Source of the DNA: Dendrocalamus latiflorus
Taxonomy: Eukaryota; Streptophyta; Magnoliopsida; Poales; Poaceae
Assembly: GCA_017311315.1 (NCBI GenBank)
Contig: CM029617.1
Location: forward strand, 1-64,000
DNA: 64,000 bases
Reading direction: 5' to 3'
Both the position numbers and the translations under genes were made by a program. Positions 55,737-64,000 of this stretch are shown here, piece by piece; positions within the stretch are counted from its first letter, which is position 1; each line of letters opens with the position of its first letter. Below the pieces are notes generated by a model, which had not been told where the DNA came from, made no database searches, and saw only the letters and a program-made list of their open reading frames with translations.

Positions 55737-56027
55737 TGTTGTAGCTACGGGCTAAACAGAGAGAGAGGACTAGCAGGAGAGGAAGGGGAGAGCCAGATCT
55801 GTGTAGAGGTGGTGAGAATGAGAGGAGTCCCCCCCTTTGCCCCTCCTGGGGGTTTATATATATGAGTGGGGTAGAATGGGAAATCCCCATTCTACCCCTT
55901 CGTGCTTACAAGAGATGAGGGTACATTGGTATATTTACATTGTTATAATCTTCTACACTATTGGGCCTATTACATGTTCGATTAGTTGCACGGCCCAGTC
56001 ACGGGGGGTTGGGCCACCCCTACAACA
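55737..56027 (-). repeat. LTR (5' side on the minus strand) of the 14.1-kb element, with TATA box
   Basis: 291 bp. On the minus strand it carries TATATAAA at 55860-55853, a likely promoter. It is followed on the plus-strand side by the TSD TATAT (56028-56032). Confidence 0.9.
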
Positions 56028-56069
56028 TATATAATCAGAAAATAATAATTATTGGAAAGACCTGACAAA

Positions 56070-58885
56070 CCTCTGGATCATTGATCTTAGTATCCATGAT
56101 TTCCTTCATATGGCGGCAAACGTAGAATCCACATACGTTACCCTGTAGCTGCTGGTGGCACTGCAAAAATAGAATTACATACATAGGTATTGTCAATTCT
56201 AGAGGCATTATAACAAAGTGTGACATAGGATTGTTGTGTCGTTGCGGGTACCGGAAATCGCGTGTTGTGTCGCAGCGTGTCACTGGATTTGTCGTGTCTT
56301 CCTCCTAGGGCAACATAAGCAGCAAACGACCTACGTGATTCAAAAAATTTAGCCAAGGCCGTTGCAATGAAGGAAATATTACAATAGAGTTATGTATGGA
56401 GGAAATGAGTTTACCTGTTAATTACTTCTTGCACACACTGAAGTCGTGGTTGCTCCTAAGTAGGGAATCAAGGTATATTACCTTGCTCCACTTTGGTACA
56501 ATCACAATCAAAATTCAGTGATGCCTAGTCATGTGTGTCGCCATAGTGATTAATCCTAAATTCATGCTGCATGTAAAGTACAAATGAAACATATGTGTGG
56601 CAACTAGCGAAAAGTACTTACCCTTGGTTGAAGGGTACCATGACGTACTCCTTGTCGCTGTGAGCAATCAATCCCCTCGTTATGTAACCTTGCACGAAGG
56701 ATGCATCTTGGTTGATAGATTGCTCGGAGACCAAGTGAGGGTCGAGGAAACCCACTGGTTGTCGTGATCGCCGGACTTGTTGGATCATGTATATATACAT
56801 AAAGAAAGAGTAATGACATTTATCTGTATAACGTGAATGTAGAACTTCATTGTACAGTACACTTACAGTGTCCAGCATCGTAGAAGTGAGGCGTCGAGTT
56901 CGTCGAGATTGAATAGTAAGAATAAGTCTTCGAATGTCACGACGATGTAGCCTGAGTTGTGGAGGAAATTTTTTCTTCTTATATTTCAGAGTGAATGCAC
57001 TCTGCCGGTTTGACTTCATGTTGGACTTCTCCATGTACCAGGCATGCAATGTATTGCAAACCAAACCAAGCTGGGGTAATTGTGAATCGGGCACCAACGA
57101 CACTCCTAGAACGAACTTCCATGGCCCAGGACGCGGCTTAATTTTCTTCACACGAGCCTTGGAGGCCTTGGAGCCTCGTTTATGATACATTTTCGGTGGC
57201 GTCTCGGCGGGAGCCAATGCAACAGACTTCACTGGATTTGGAGGTGGAGGTGGAGCCACCAGAGCCGATGCGACAGGTCCAGGGCGACGTCCCTCTTGGG
57301 CCCCTGGATGTGGAGATTGTGGCACGAGCAAGTCGAGGGCGATGTCACTCTTGGGCCACTGCATGAATGTGTGGACGGCATCCCCTAATGTCTTAATCTC
57401 TTCGTTTGGGGGTTTCTCAAGAGGGACGGTCTTAAAAATATCATTAATCATGTCCACCTGGACCTTTATTAATACCTGGCAGCAATGGATACGCCATGTC
57501 GCGCCCAACGTCAATGGGAATTGAGCCAACAAGCCTGACTCTGATGATGCAAGGCATGGGCTCCTACATAACGACACAAGATGAGTTAAGGCGTCCACCA
57601 GATAGATCTATGCACCATTCTAAAGAGGTACATTACCTGAATGTCATTGATAGGAAAGCGGGAGTCACTATGTTCAGTAATTGGTGTGGATGCGCAGCTA
57701 CTGCGACGTTGAGGAGGACTGGGTACCGTAGTAGTAGGGGTGGGTTGCGATTGGTTGCGGACTTGTCTCAGTTCTTCCCTCAATGAATCTATCTCTCCTC
57801 GAAGTGAGGCAGTCTGCTCTTGCAGTGAAGCAGATAGTTGTTGCTCAAGTTGAGCACGAAGCTCATGTTTTATTTGTTCGTTGCGGTACCCCTTGGATCT
57901 CTTCCTACTCCTATATGTCTCGGAGTAATCTAGAAATCCGTGCCTCCAAGATACATAAACCCCCATGCCTCGTGTGTGACCTGGGTGCTCTTTGTTTCCC
58001 AAGGCCTGTGATAGTAAGTCTCTCTCCCTATATTCTTCAAATGAGCCACGAGAAGATTCAGTAGTCAATGATTGCTGCAAGAGGCAATTAATCATGTTAT
58101 TTTTGAACCCATGAAGTTCAAGAGGTGTTAACAACTATGTAGTTTAACATATTTTACCAGGCGTTGGGACATTCCTCATCTGCGGGGTTTTTGAAAGAGA
58201 CACCCGAAGATGTGGTTGATGACCTTGCTCTCAACCAGTTTCGAGCGCGCTCGTTTGCGATCCCGGCAAATGGTGGGGATGCCTCCGATTGGATTGCGGC
58301 CTCGTCCTGCATCCTCCACTTCGGGATTTTACCCGCGTACCCAGCGGTGCCGAGCTTGTGAGGGTGAGTGTTTTGTGACTGGAGAGCCTTGTGCGCCGCA
58401 CTTTGTTCTTGAAATTCAGTCGTTGTCTTCATCTGCACAAAGGCCTCCCATGTTTCCGGCGACACGAAAGGATACTTCGTGAAGGGCGTGACATCCTTGG
58501 CCATGTAATACGTCACAAGATTGCTCTTAAAATTCTTCCATGCTTTTCCCATTGCGAGGAGCGCCTGCCGTTGCACGAGTCCCTGTACTTCTGCTGGGAT
58601 CTAGAACGAATTTGTAAGTTCCTCCCATAGCTGATTTTTGTGATCCTTTGTCAAATCTTTCCAGCTTGCTATGGTGATGGGGACCCGTTGCCTTCCTATT
58701 ATCCCGCAGGTAGTCCGAAATGATGACGCTGCTTTCGGCGGTTCTAGAGGAACCCCATTCGGAGAGACCACCGTGATGGTCATTCAGCCCTCTGGCCTTT
58801 TCGATACTCCTCGGCCACACTTAGTTTTCGCAATCTTGGGAGCGTGAGACCCAGATGACGACAACGAAGACTGTGTGGACGCCAT
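56070..58885 (-). pseudogene. Transposase_24-like plus Ulp1-like gene of CACTA C
   Basis: ATG at 58885 (MASTQSSLSSSGSHAPK). The N-terminal part resembles plant Transposase_24 proteins: FRTTCGIIGRQRVPITIASW, NFKSNLVTYYMAKD, HPHKLGTAGYAGKIPKW, RARNWLRARS, GHTRGMGVYVSW, then a Gln/Glu-rich coiled coil (EIDSLREELRQVRNQ). The C-terminal part is Ulp1-like: KMYHKRGSKASKARVKK, LHAWYMEKSNMK, VGFLDPHLV, the Asp segment VIYLDS and QLQGNVCGFYVC. Breaks: an in-frame TGA about 32 codons from the start, a frameshift near 58610, and a TGA in place of the Trp after the catalytic His near 56500. The gene lies just downstream of the internal hairpin block at 59768-59935, which may be its promoter. Confidence 0.78.
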
Positions 58886-58949
58886 GTCTCTTCTAAGAAA
58901 AAACTAACTGTCATGAGCTATGGGCCTTCGAAATAGACATTGTAGCTAA

Positions 58950-59206
58950 TAAACAAAGTTCTATGAAGCAAATGACACAAACCAGTGTATCAAGTTCATT
59001 GAAGCGGATACTTTGGAATGTGTTACTTGCTTCATGCCCTTTGAAGGTCTCTGTGGCATATATTAAAAATTTTTGGACGACTGTGTGGACGCAGTGAGGT
59101 ATGGGCCTAAACAAAGTTCTATGAAGCAAATGACACAAACCAGTGTATCAAGTTCATTGAACAGGATACACTAGAGTGTGTCACTTGCTTCATGCCCTTT
59201 GACAAA
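58950..59206. repeat. Tandem duplication (about 105 bp, twice)
   Basis: The block with AACAAAGTTCTATGAAGC and CAGTGTATCAAGTTCATTGAA appears at about 58952 and 59103, followed each time by TTGCTTCATGCCCTTTGA. Copies differ by several substitutions. Confidence 0.85.
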
Positions 59207-59284
59207 GTTCTAACGATTGACTAACTAAAGTGACTGCATCACTGCAGTGAGCTAAACAAGTGCAGCATATATTATATGTTACAA

Positions 59285-59455
59285 TTTAGCAAGCTAACAT
59301 GTGAAGCATATATCATAAAGTACTAATAAAGCATATATCATAGAATACATGTGAAGCATATATCATAGAATACATGTGAAGCATATATCATAAAGCTAAC
59401 ATGTCAAGCATATATCATAAAGCTAAAATGCAAGCATATATCATAAAATACTTCT
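59285..59455. repeat. Short tandem repeat GAAGCATATATCATA, about seven copies
   Basis: GCATATATCATA(A/G)A recurs every 22-28 bases with spacers such as ACATGTGAA. AT-rich minisatellite. Confidence 0.88.
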
Positions 59456-59695
59456 CGGGAGGGAGCGGCGTCGGGAGGGACCGGTGTCGGGAGGGAGCGG
59501 CGTCGGGAGGGAGCGGCGTCGGGAGGGAGCGGCGACGTCAGGAGGGAGCGGCGTCGGGAGGGACCGGCGGCGGCGGGAGGGAGCGGCAGCGTCGCGAGGG
59601 AACGGCGGCGGGAGGGACTGGTGGCGTCGGGAGGGAACGACGGCGAGAGGGACCGGCGGCGTCGGGAGGGAACGGCGGCGGGAGGGACCAAAACC
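59455..59695 (+). repeat. GC-rich minisatellite, unit about 15 bp
   Basis: Many imperfect copies of GGGAGGGAGCGGCGTC. The Gly/Arg-rich open frames it gives are artefacts of the repeat. Confidence 0.9.
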
Positions 59696-59767
59696 TAGCT
59701 AGCAGGGGCGCTGGACAGTGGAGACTAGAGATTGCGCGAGTGCCGACACCGCGGGTATTTATAGGAA

Positions 59768-59935
59768 AACTATCACAGACGGTTCCGTAAACGAACTGTC
59801 TGTGATAGAACTATCACAGACGGTTCTATAAATATAACCGTCTGTGATATGCATATTATCACAGACGGTTATATTTATAGAACCGTCTGTGATGTGTTAT
59901 CACATACGATTTCTTTCAATAAACCACCTGTAATA
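59768..59935. repeat. Internal block of CACTA A/C hairpin repeats between the two genes
   Basis: Four head-to-head pairs of ATCACAGACGG/CCGTCTGTGAT variants, of the same type as the element's ends but located between TNP2 and the Ulp1-like gene. It lies about 0.9 kb upstream of the Ulp1-like gene start and just beyond the 3' end of TNP2 on the minus strand. Two pairs share the loop phrase TCTATAAATATAACC in opposite orientation. Confidence 0.88.
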
Positions 59936-59969
59936 GTTCAATATAAATACCAGCAGTTAGCTAGGTTCC

Positions 59970-60135
59970 TATGTCATTTTACAATTACAATGGAACATAG
60001 ATACATTTATGAAAAACATAAGCATAACCATAAATATAACTATTTCTTAGTTCCTGAGTCATTTTACAATTACAATGGAACACAGTTACATTTATGAAAA
60101 ACGTGAGCATAACCATAAATATAAATATTTCATAG
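59970..60135. repeat. 85-bp tandem duplication
   Basis: GTCATTTTACAATTACAATGG starts at about 59973 and 60058, followed in both copies by similar AT-rich sequence (TACATTTATGAAAAAC, CATAACCATAAATATAA). Confidence 0.88.
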
Positions 60136-60159
60136 TTACATTTATTACACTTGGCTATT

Positions 60160-63100
60160 TCATTTTAAATAAAGCCCTTCACGATGATCGACACGCATAT
60201 AGCTTGCTTCATCGCATTGTTCTTCCTCGAGCCTGGTGCCATCACCGAATGGAGGCAAATCATCAAATTGATTGTACTCTTCCTCATCCACAACATTCTC
60301 AACCTCGACAATCCTTCTTGTTCCCTAAAGAACTACATGGCGCTTCTTATTTGCCGGGTCGGTTACATAAAATATTTGAACAACTTGCCTTGCGAGTACG
60401 AATGGTTCGTCTTTGTATCCTACACATTCGAGATCCACGGTAGTGACGCCGTACTTGTCGACCTTTACACCCCGTGGGAGTTGGACCCAACGGCACCGAA
60501 ATAGAGAAATCTTAAAAATTACATAGTCAAGCTCCCAAATCTCCTCTACAAGCCCGTAGTATGAGCTTCGGCCAGCGATACTGACGTGCGCATCATAGGC
60601 ATCTATGCGGACACCTGAGTTCTGCACTGTGCTCTTTCTATCCTGATCTGTTGTATAAAATATGTAGCCATTAATGTCGTATCCTTGCCATGTCACAATT
60701 GTAAATTTTGGCCCTTTTGCCAACCATTGTAGTGTTTCACTTGACGACCTCCTAGTCAATTGTGCCTTGAACCATTCGTTGAACTGACGGTTGTGTTGTC
60801 TCATGATCCAAACTTCTGACTGGCCTGCATTCTCCTGACGTAGCATGTCCTTGTGCTCTTCAATATATGGGGTCACTTCAGTCATGTGTTGTAAAACCAT
60901 GAAATGGGCTTGAACATACGTATTTTGATCCGGAGTTATTGCTTTCCTTCCGATAGTCCCGATACCCTCTAGCCTCCCCTCGTGACGAGATAGAGGTACA
61001 CCTATCGGCTCGACCTGAGCCATGTAGCCGATGCAGAATTCAATGACCTCTTCTGTTGTATAACCTTCGATAATGCTACCCTCCGGTCGAGATCGATTGC
61101 GTACATAGGACTTCAGAATTCCCATGTACCTCTCGAAAGGGTACATATGACGTAGAAATACGGGTCCGCATATTTTTATCTCTTTCACAAGGTGGACAAT
61201 GAGATGGACCATGATATCAAAAAATGATGGAGGGAAATACATCTCTAGATGACATAGAGTTGTCACCACCTCGGTTTGCAGAGCATCTAGTCCATCGAGA
61301 TCAATGACCTTCTGAGCAATTGCGTTGAAGAAATAACATAGCCTTATGATTGTCACTCGAACCTTGTTCGGCAAAATACTTCTAATTGCAACAGGTAGCA
61401 TTTGTGTCATTAGCACATGACAGTCATGAGACTTCATGCCAATTAATTTCAAATGTTCCATGGAAACAAGTTTCTTCATGCTGGTGGAGTGACCAGATGG
61501 AACTTTCATACCATGTAAGGACTGACACAGTTCAGTTCTCTCGGACTTAGACAGAGTGTAGCAAGCTGGGGGAAGGTACGTCCGGCCTTTATCAGTCTCT
61601 ATCGGCGCTAACTCGGTCATGATGTTCATAGCGACCAAGTTACGCCTTGCGTTAACACCATCCTTTGTTTTATCAGGAATGTTCAGTAAGAGACCAATTA
61701 AACTGTCACAAACATTCTTCTCTACATGCATGACATTGATGCAATTGCGAACTTCTAAGTGCTCCCAATAAGGCAAGTCCCAAAATATTGACCTCTTTTT
61801 CCACATGTTCTTCCTCAATTTACGTCCCTTTCCAAGCACAACGTTTATATCCTTGACTATATCATACACCTCTTTCCCGCTAAAAGGTCTTGGTATTGAG
61901 TCATCCTCTTTTTTCCGTCAAATTGTTTCTTCATCTTGCGGTATGGGTGATACTTTAGAAGGAACCTACGGTGACGCATGTACACAGTTTTGCGCGAGTT
62001 GTTCAACCATATACTCTCGGTATAATCTAAGCAGTGAGGACACGCTTTGGCTCCTTTTGTACTCAATCCTGATAGGTTACTAAGGGTAGGAAAATCATTA
62101 ATGGTGCAGAACAACATGGCGTGTAGAGTGTAGTTCTCTCGTTTGTCCGCATCCCATACATGTACCCCTTCGTTCCATAGTATTGCAAGATCTTCCACCA
62201 ATGGTGCTAAGAACACATCAATATCGTTGCCAGGTTGCTTCGGCCCTTGGATAAGTAGTGACATCAAAATATACTTCCGCTTCATACACAGCCAAGGAGG
62301 AAGGTTGTACATGCACAGAGTCACGAGCCAGGTGCTATGTCGGCTGCTCATGTTACCAAAAGGATTCATTTCATCTGTACTCAACCCTAACCTTGTATTT
62401 CTCGGTTCCACACCGAAATATACAAACATTCTATCGATGTTCCTCCACTGGGCAGAATCAGCAACATGTCTTATCATTCCGTCTTTCTTACGCTACTCCC
62501 AGTGCCAACGCATCAATCTTGCATCCTTGCGGTTTGCAAATAAACGCTTCAAACGGGGGATTACAGGAAGATACCACATCACCTTAGCAGGAGGTCCTTG
62601 CTTCACCTCGATGCCCTTCCCATCATCAGAGTCATTTTTACGCTTGTATCGAGATGCTTTGCACACCGGACAAACATGTAAGCTAGCATACTCTTTACGG
62701 TACATGATACAATCATTCGGATGTGCATGTATTCTTTCTACTTCCATTCCTAATGGACATAGAATCTTCTTGGCTTGGTAGGTGGTTCTCGGCAACACAT
62801 TTTCCGTTGGAAGCATGTCCGCTAGGAGACCTAACAATGCCGTGAAACTCTTCTCGGACCAACCATTGCTTGCCTTCAATTTCAGCAGTTCTAGAACTGA
62901 TGACAACCTCGTGTATTGCGGCTTGTAGCCCGGGAACAAAGGTTTCTCCGAGTCCTCCATCAAGCCCTCGAATTTACCAAACTCTCTCTCACTAGAGTTC
63001 CCTTCTGCATCACGTAACATCTGATCTAGATTGTCATCCTACGACCTATCCTCATGATCGAAAGAATAGTCCACATCTGGCATATCGTTGTCTCCCTCGA

Positions 63101-63371
63101 CTATATCATAACTACCTTCTTGTGTACTCTTCTCTTCACCGTGACTGGTCCAACATTTGTACCCTTTTTTGAAACCCCTTCGAATCAAGTGAGGTTCGAT
63201 CTGCGCTGAGTTGCTAAACATCTTGAGATTATCACAATCAATGCATGGACAATACATATATTTCATCCCCTTCTTCAACATATCCAGCTCGGTCACCCTT
63301 CTAAAAGCAGACACGCCATTAATGTATTCTTAACTCACACGGTTGTCAATGTACATCCAGCTTCGGTGCAT
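60160..63371 (-). pseudogene. TNP2-like CACTA transposase of element C
   Basis: Full-length relative of TNP2. It has the transposase-associated domain (HRSWMYIDNRVS, YMYCPCIDCDN), the Transposase_21 core (GWSEKSFTALLGLL, HPNDCIMYRKEY, CKASRYKRKND, NPFGNMSSRHSTW, MYNLPPWLCMKRKY, MRHRRFL, INVMHVEKNVCDS), a DUF4218-like block (YPFERYMGILKSYVRNRSRPEGS) and a DUF4216-like end (FRCRWVQLP, DEPFVLARQVVQIFYV). A 514-residue stretch (61869-60325) is fully open. Breaks: in-frame TAA at 63332-63330, TAG at 63041-63039, TAG at about 62495-62493, and frameshifts near 61870 and 60325. It appears to lack introns in the part I read. Disabled, but less decayed than the TNP2 of element B. Confidence 0.9.
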
Positions 63372-63640
63372 CTACGCTACATAAGTAACAAATGGGTGTC
63401 CAAAATGATTATTAAACCTAGCTATCGTCTCCGGCCTTCAATTACAAAAACATGCATGCATATAAGTTATTAAAAGTAATTGAGTCCTAACCTCTTATCA
63501 GATCACTAAGAAGACGGTGATATGTTTTCACCCCGAACTCCGTAAAGCCGGCCGCCTTGCTCCACCGATGCAGCGCAATGAATGAATGAATTAAGACAGA
63601 TCTGGGTCGATATCGAGCAAGTACGCCCAATAATTAATAG
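63372..63640. other. Leader region of the TNP2 gene of CACTA C
   Basis: Between the TNP2 start and the right-end hairpins. It presumably contains promoter and leader sequence; I see no clear TATA box or other gene. Confidence 0.4.
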
Positions 63641-63647
63641 TGCAGAA

Positions 63648-64000
63648 TATCACAGACGGTTCCAACCACAAACGGTCTGTGAATCCAACATATCACAGAC
63701 GGTTCATGTTAATAACCGTCTGTGAATTGTCACAGACGGTTAGTAATACGAACCGTCTGTGATTTCCACAATATCACAGACGGTTTGTAATACCAACCGT
63801 CTGTGATTTATGCGTATCATAGATGGTTCGTATTAATAACCGTCTATGATAGTCTACATTATCACAGACGGTTATTAACACAAACCATCTGTGATGTCCA
63901 TAATATCATAGACGGTTCGTAATACGAACCGTCTGTGATTGGTGCGTATCACAGACGGTTCCTATATAAAACCGTCTGTGATAGCCCTTCACAGACGGTT
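63648..64000. repeat. CACTA C right subterminal hairpin array (continues past the window)
   Basis: Eight complete head-to-head pairs of ATCACAGACGG/CCGTCTGTGAT variants plus a partial ninth at the edge. The CACTA terminus is expected shortly after 64000. Confidence 0.92.

Larger units (their letters stand above)
41926..56027 (-). mobile_element. 14.1-kb non-coding LTR retrotransposon (LARD-like), TSD TATAT
   Basis: Two LTRs, 41926-42220 and 55737-56027, begin and end TGTTG...CAACA and are nearly identical. The TSD is TATAT (41921-41925 and 56028-56032). A primer-binding site TGGCGCCGACCGTGGGGA lies on the minus strand at 55734-55717, two bases inside the right LTR, so the element runs right to left. 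The internal region has no gag or pol. It is made of GC-rich tandem arrays plus unique GC-rich DNA, and it is interrupted by a Copia element. It would have needed enzymes from another element to move. Confidence 0.9.
41144..64000. mobile_element. CACTA element C (A family), left end without terminus, right end beyond the window
   Basis: It has the same subterminal repeat, the same following phrase GGCTAGCCTCAGGA..TGCTAGCC (41492) and a homologous Ulp1-like gene as element A, in the same orientation. Its gene order on the minus strand is TNP2 (63371-60160), an internal hairpin block, then Transposase_24/Ulp1 (58885-56070). No CACTA terminus lies at its left edge: the array starts directly after 41143, which still belongs to element A. 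A 14.1-kb LTR element is inserted at 41926. Confidence 0.75.

Noticed and set aside
63648..64000. Regularly spaced short repeats resembling a CRISPR array
   Set aside because: The genome is eukaryotic, the repeats are inverted pairs (hairpins), spacing is irregular, and they match CACTA subterminal repeats; there are no cas genes.

Overview
The window is nuclear DNA of a grass (Poaceae). The evidence is a monocot-type CC-NB-ARC-LRR resistance gene, plant CACTA (En/Spm) transposons with TNP2, Transposase_24/23 and Ulp1-like genes, hAT elements with 8-bp target duplications, and Copia and Gypsy-type LTR elements with tRNA-type primer sites. I cannot name the genus from sequence alone. Apart from one resistance gene, nearly everything is transposable DNA, much of it nested, with perfect target-site duplications (TSDs) that I could read directly for most insertions.

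Region 1-7376: a 5'-truncated LINE with a 14-bp TSD (1099-1916), then an intact single-ORF NLR gene on the minus strand (2357-5395). Its leader appears to carry a 1.67-kb intron (5401-7071) that holds an old LINE fragment. The NLR has an uncommon in-frame expansion: five 23-residue copies of the segment around the GLPL motif.

Region 7377-20706: a 3.8-kb hAT element (7377-11168) carries spliced exons of an unidentified host-like gene on the minus strand and is itself hit by an 866-bp Tip100-like hAT (9394-10259). A second hAT with a very G-rich core lies at 11505-12638. AT-rich repeat DNA follows, then a large Gypsy-type LTR (about 15387-20289) with a TATA box and a tRNA-like block.

Region 20707-41143: CACTA element A begins at 20707 (TSD TGA). 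Its subterminal hairpins carry the motif ATCACAGACGG. It contains a Ulp1-like gene on the minus strand and a foldback of about 100-bp arms. An 18.3-kb CACTA element B of another family (22763-41110, TSD ATA) is inserted in that gene. B carries a decayed TNP2 transposase and a many-exon TNPA-like gene on the plus strand, the latter broken in its last exon by a solo LTR (38382-40343, TSD ACAAG). B also holds a 160-bp tandem repeat and an insertion flanked by a 135-bp direct repeat.

Region 41144-64000: a second CACTA copy of the A family (called C) begins without a recognisable terminus. It is split by a 14.1-kb non-coding LTR element on the minus strand (41926-56027, TSD TATAT), which is built of GC-rich tandem arrays with higher-order structure and is itself hit by a 5.05-kb Copia element (47975-53026, TSD GACTC). 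CACTA C then continues with a Transposase_24/Ulp1 gene (56070-58885), an internal block of the terminal hairpin repeats (59768-59935), a TNP2 pseudogene (60160-63371) and a right-end hairpin array that runs off the window.

Inferred order: CACTA A/C insertion, then the 14-kb LTR element and CACTA B, then Copia and the solo LTR. All transposases read here are disabled; the NLR is the only gene that looks functional.
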